This document shows, one piece after another, positions 6,439 through 8,655 of a DNA stretch of 8,655 bases. The translations under genes were made by a program, and so were the position numbers. Every line of letters starts with the position of its first letter. The first letter of the stretch is position 1. The notes beneath the pieces were generated by a model that did no database searches, was not told the DNA's origin, and saw only the letters and a program-made list of their open reading frames with translations. Source of the DNA: an uncultured Olsenella sp. (GTDB lineage Bacteria; Actinomycetota; Coriobacteriia; Coriobacteriales; Atopobiaceae); contig CAUGFC010000078.1 in the NCBI GenBank assembly GCA_959598545.1, positions 1 to 8,655 on the forward strand, given 5' to 3'.

Positions 6439-7856
6439 CCGATCGCCCCTTCCATCTCGAGCTTGATGAGGTTGTTCATCTCCACGGCGTACTCCATCGG
6501 GAGCTCCTTGGAGACGGGGTTGGCAAAGCCGTTGACCACGAGCGTGCGCGCCTCGGCCTCGGAGCAGCCGCGGCTCATGAGGTAGAGCACCGTGTCGTCG
6601 GAGATGCGGCCGATCGTGGCCTCGTGGCCCACCTGCGCGGTGGCGTTGCGCACGTCCATCGCGGGGATGGTGTCCGAGCGGGAGATGTCGTCGAGCATGA
6701 GGCTCTGGCAGCTCACGCTGCAGCGCGCGCGGTCCGCGTGGCGGCCGATCACCACGGAGCTGCGGAACGTGTTCACGCCGCCGTCCTTGGAGATGGACTT
6801 CGTGGAGACGGACGCCGTGGTGTCCGCGCCGTTCATGATCACCTTGCAGCCGGTGTCCAGGTCCTGCGTGGCGCCGGCGAAGGTGATGCCGGTGAACTCG
6901 CAGGTGCCACGGTCGCCCGCCATGATGGTGGTGGGGTAGAGGTAGCTCACGTGGCTGCCAAAGGAGCCGGAGACCCACTCCATCTTGGCGTCTGCGCCGA
7001 TCGTGGCGCGCTTGGTGTTGAGGTTGTACATGTTCTTGGACCAGTTCTCGATCGTGGAGTAGCGCAGGCGCGCGCCGTCCTTCACGAAGAGCTCCACCGC
7101 TCCCGCGTGGAGGTTGGCCTCGTAGTACTTGGGCGCGGAGCAGCCCTCGATGAAGTGCAGGTCGGCGCCCGGCTCCACGATGATGAGCGTGTGCTCGAAC
7201 TGGCCCGCGCCGGCGGCGTTGAGGCGGAAGTAGCTCTGCAGCGGGTAGGGAAGCGTCACGCCGGCGGGCACGTAGACAAAGGAGCCGCCGCTCCACACGG
7301 CGTAGTGCAGCGCCGCGAACTTGTGGTCGGTGGGCGGGATCAGCGTGCCGAAGTACTCGTGCACCACCGGCTCCCACTTGGGGTCGTGCAGCGCGTCCTC
7401 GATCGTGGTGTAGATGACGCCCTGCTCGGCCACCTCCTCGCGCATGTTGTGGTAGACGATCTCGGAGTCGTACTGGGCGCCCACGCCGGCGAGGCTCTCG
7501 CGCTCGGCCTCGGGGATGCCCAGGCGCTCGAAGGTGTCCTTGATGTCCTCGGGGACGTCGTCCCAGCTCTTGGCCTGCTTGGTCTTGGGCGAGACGTACG
7601 TGGAGATGTGGTCCAGGTCCAGGCCTTCGATGCTCGGGCCCCAGTTGGGCGCCATCGGTCGCGCGTGGTAGAGGTCGAGCGCACGCAGGCGCATCTCGAG
7701 CATCCACTCCGGCTCTTCCTTCTTGGCGGAGATCGCGCGGACGATCTCCGGCGTCAGGCCGTCGTCGTAGCGCTCGTAGCCCTCCTCGGACTTGGTGAAG
7801 TCGTAGAGGGAGCGATCGACGTCGGCGACCTCGGTGCGGCGGCGCTCCTCGCTCAC
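6435..7856 (-). CDS. sufB: SufB, scaffold subunit of the SufBCD complex
   Basis: Core scaffold on which sulfide and iron are assembled into clusters, working with SufD and the SufC ATPase in the cytosol. The 473-residue product is of normal length. Strongly conserved blocks are visible: PNWGPSIEGLDLD near residues 70-82, AVWSGGSFVYVPAGV at 186-200, QFEHTLIIVEPGA near 219-231, IENWSKNMYNLNTKRA near 269-284, and the C-terminal SCQSLMLDDISRSDTIPAM from about 382. Cys383 corresponds to the E. coli Cys405 sulfur acceptor. HEATIGRIS (411-419) carries the His/Glu pair near the cluster site. The start is GTG at 7856, overlapping the sufC stop as GTGA with AAGGCGG upstream; the next in-frame ATG is beyond residue 50 inside conserved sequence, so GTG is the start. 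It has no intein, which some SufB proteins carry. Confidence 0.96.
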   Translation of the reverse strand: MSEERRRTEVADVDRSLYDFTKSEEGYERYDDGLTPEIVRAISAKKEEPEWMLEMRLRALDLYHARPMAPNWGPSIEGLDLDHISTYVSPKTKQAKSWDDVPEDIKDTFERLGIPEAERESLAGVGAQYDSEIVYHNMREEVAEQGVIYTTIEDALHDPKWEPVVHEYFGTLIPPTDHKFAALHYAVWSGGSFVYVPAGVTLPYPLQSYFRLNAAGAGQFEHTLIIVEPGADLHFIEGCSAPKYYEANLHAGAVELFVKDGARLRYSTIENWSKNMYNLNTKRATIGADAKMEWVSGSFGSHVSYLYPTTIMAGDRGTCEFTGITFAGATQDLDTGCKVIMNGADTTASVSTKSISKDGGVNTFRSSVVIGRHADRARCSVSCQSLMLDDISRSDTIPAMDVRNATAQVGHEATIGRISDDTVLYLMSRGCSEAEARTLVVNGFANPVSKELPMEYAVEMNNLIKLEMEGAIG

Positions 7857-8655
7857 TCGGCGTCACCCGCCTTGGGGCATCCCGGACACTCGGCGCACGC
7901 CTCGTCCTTCTCGCCCGTCCCGCGCTCAAAGCGCTCGAAGCCGTTCCTGTCGATGTCCGCGATGAGGTCGGCCGGGCCCTCGGCCACCATGCGGCCGTGG
8001 ACCATGACGTGCGTGCGGTCCACCGTGAGGCGCTCGAGGATGCGCGTGTTGTGCGTGATCACGATCAGCGCGCCGCCCACCTGCTCGCGATAGGCCTGGA
8101 TACCGCGGGAGACGATGCCCAGCGCGTCCACGTCAAGACCCGAGTCGGTCTCGTCGAGGATGGCCAGCTTGGGCTGGAGCAGCAGCAGCTGGAGCATCTC
8201 GATCTTCTTCTTCTCGCCGCCGGAGAACCCCACGTTGAGCTCGCGCATGAGGAAGCCCTGGTCGAGCTCCAGCTGGTCGGCGATGGCGCCCACGCGCTCG
8301 CGGAACTTGCGCGCGGTGGTCTTGAGCTCCGGGCGCATCTGGCAGATCGAGCGCAGGAAGCTGTAGAGCGGCACGCCGGGCACCTCCACGGGCGCCTGGT
8401 AGGAGAGGAAGATGCCGGCGAGCGAGCGCTTGTCGGCAGAGAGCTCGGTGACGTCCGCGCCGTCGAACTCGATGCGGCCGGAGGTCACGCGGTAGGCGGG
8501 GTCGCCCATGATGACGTGGCCGAGCGTGGACTTGCCGGCGCCGTTGGGGCCCATGAGGACGTGGCACTCGCCGGCGCCCACGGCCAGGTCGACGCCGTGC
8601 AGGATGGGCTTGTCCTCGGTGCCCGCGGAAAGCGAGCTCACGTTGAGCAGCGGAG
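7853..8655 (-). CDS. sufC: SufC, ABC-type ATPase of the SufBCD complex (5' end outside window)
   Basis: Cytosolic ABC ATPase that drives conformational change in SufB-SufD during cluster assembly. It is not a transporter. The frame is open to the right edge: codons before the in-frame GTG at 8641 read PLLN, continuing as VSSLSAGTEDKPILHGVDL, the usual start of SufC. That GTG is therefore an internal Val and the true start lies just outside. Counting from it, motifs are Walker A GPNGAGKST (31-39), Q-loop SYQAPVEVPGV (80-90), the SufC/ABC signature LNVGFSGGEKKK (135-146), Walker B LAILDETDSGLD (159-170) and the H-loop His197 in VITHN. Unusually, the C-terminus ends in a short charged tail with Cys249, Cys252 and Cys255 (ACAECPGCPKAG), which I do not remember from well-studied SufC proteins. 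It is the first suf gene visible here; its stop overlaps the sufB start by 4 nt. Confidence 0.95.
   Translation of the reverse strand, partial: PLLNVSSLSAGTEDKPILHGVDLAVGAGECHVLMGPNGAGKSTLGHVIMGDPAYRVTSGRIEFDGADVTELSADKRSLAGIFLSYQAPVEVPGVPLYSFLRSICQMRPELKTTARKFRERVGAIADQLELDQGFLMRELNVGFSGGEKKKIEMLQLLLLQPKLAILDETDSGLDVDALGIVSRGIQAYREQVGGALIVITHNTRILERLTVDRTHVMVHGRMVAEGPADLIADIDRNGFERFERGTGEKDEACAECPGCPKAGDAE

Noticed and set aside
4150..6585. An 811-codon open frame on the plus strand opposite sufS and sufD
   Set aside because: It is antisense to two well-identified genes, has repetitive Val/Ala/Gly/Arg/His composition typical of a mirrored GC-rich frame, and shows no domain.
6439..7929. N-terminal extension of the sufD frame through sufB
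   Set aside because: The frame is open only because of GC-rich codon structure; the product is Arg-rich noise, and the real sufD start overlaps the sufB stop.
8639..8641. GTG at 8641 as the sufC start
   Set aside because: The frame stays open to the window edge with PLLN before it, matching the usual SufC N-terminus, so the codon is an internal valine.
1..8655. CRISPR arrays, insertion sequences, phage genes, toxin-antitoxin or defence genes
   Set aside because: No regularly spaced repeats, transposase or integrase motifs, or defence-type domains are seen; the window is housekeeping sequence.

Overview
This window is high-GC bacterial DNA (roughly two thirds G+C by eye) and is almost completely coding. 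Nothing in it is phage- or transposase-like. A SufU-type Suf operon with an Rrf2 regulator, a class II aldolase, an M18 aminopeptidase and GC-ending codons point to an anaerobic or microaerophilic actinobacterium. Coriobacteriia (Olsenella/Atopobium/Collinsella-like) is my best guess, inferred from general resemblance and not from a search.

Layout. Positions 1-1982 hold two minus-strand genes. One is an M18-family zinc aminopeptidase whose 3' end runs off the left edge. Upstream of it is an unrecognised membrane protein with two hydrophobic regions and a long acidic Pro/Thr/Ser/Gly-rich C-terminal tail. A 197-bp divergent intergenic region (1983-2179) follows, with a perfect 8-bp inverted repeat and a candidate -10 box. 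Next comes the plus-strand class II fructose-bisphosphate aldolase gene fba (2180-3052), with an excellent Shine-Dalgarno, strongly biased codons and a clear downstream hairpin terminator. The 221-bp convergent gap (3053-3273) also contains a 68-bp AT-richer imperfect palindrome.

Positions 3274-8655 are one tightly packed minus-strand operon for iron-sulfur cluster assembly, transcribed sufC-sufB-sufD-sufS-sufU-rrf2. Junctions are 4-nt overlaps (sufC/sufB and sufB/sufD), a 3-nt gap (sufD/sufS), a 14-nt overlap (sufS/sufU) and a 2-nt gap (sufU/rrf2). SufS takes sulfur from cysteine, SufU is expected to accept the persulfide, SufBCD is the ATP-driven assembly scaffold, and the final Rrf2 protein probably senses cluster status and controls the operon. 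The operon promoter and the first codons of sufC lie beyond the right edge.

The gene content is ordinary housekeeping and I do not see a new multi-gene system. The points worth a second look are small: the convergent-gap palindrome, duplicated anti-Shine-Dalgarno sequences before the aminopeptidase gene, a 20-bp promoter-like box shared by the aminopeptidase and fba genes, a Cys cluster at the SufC C-terminus, and an Rrf2 protein with an altered ligand set.
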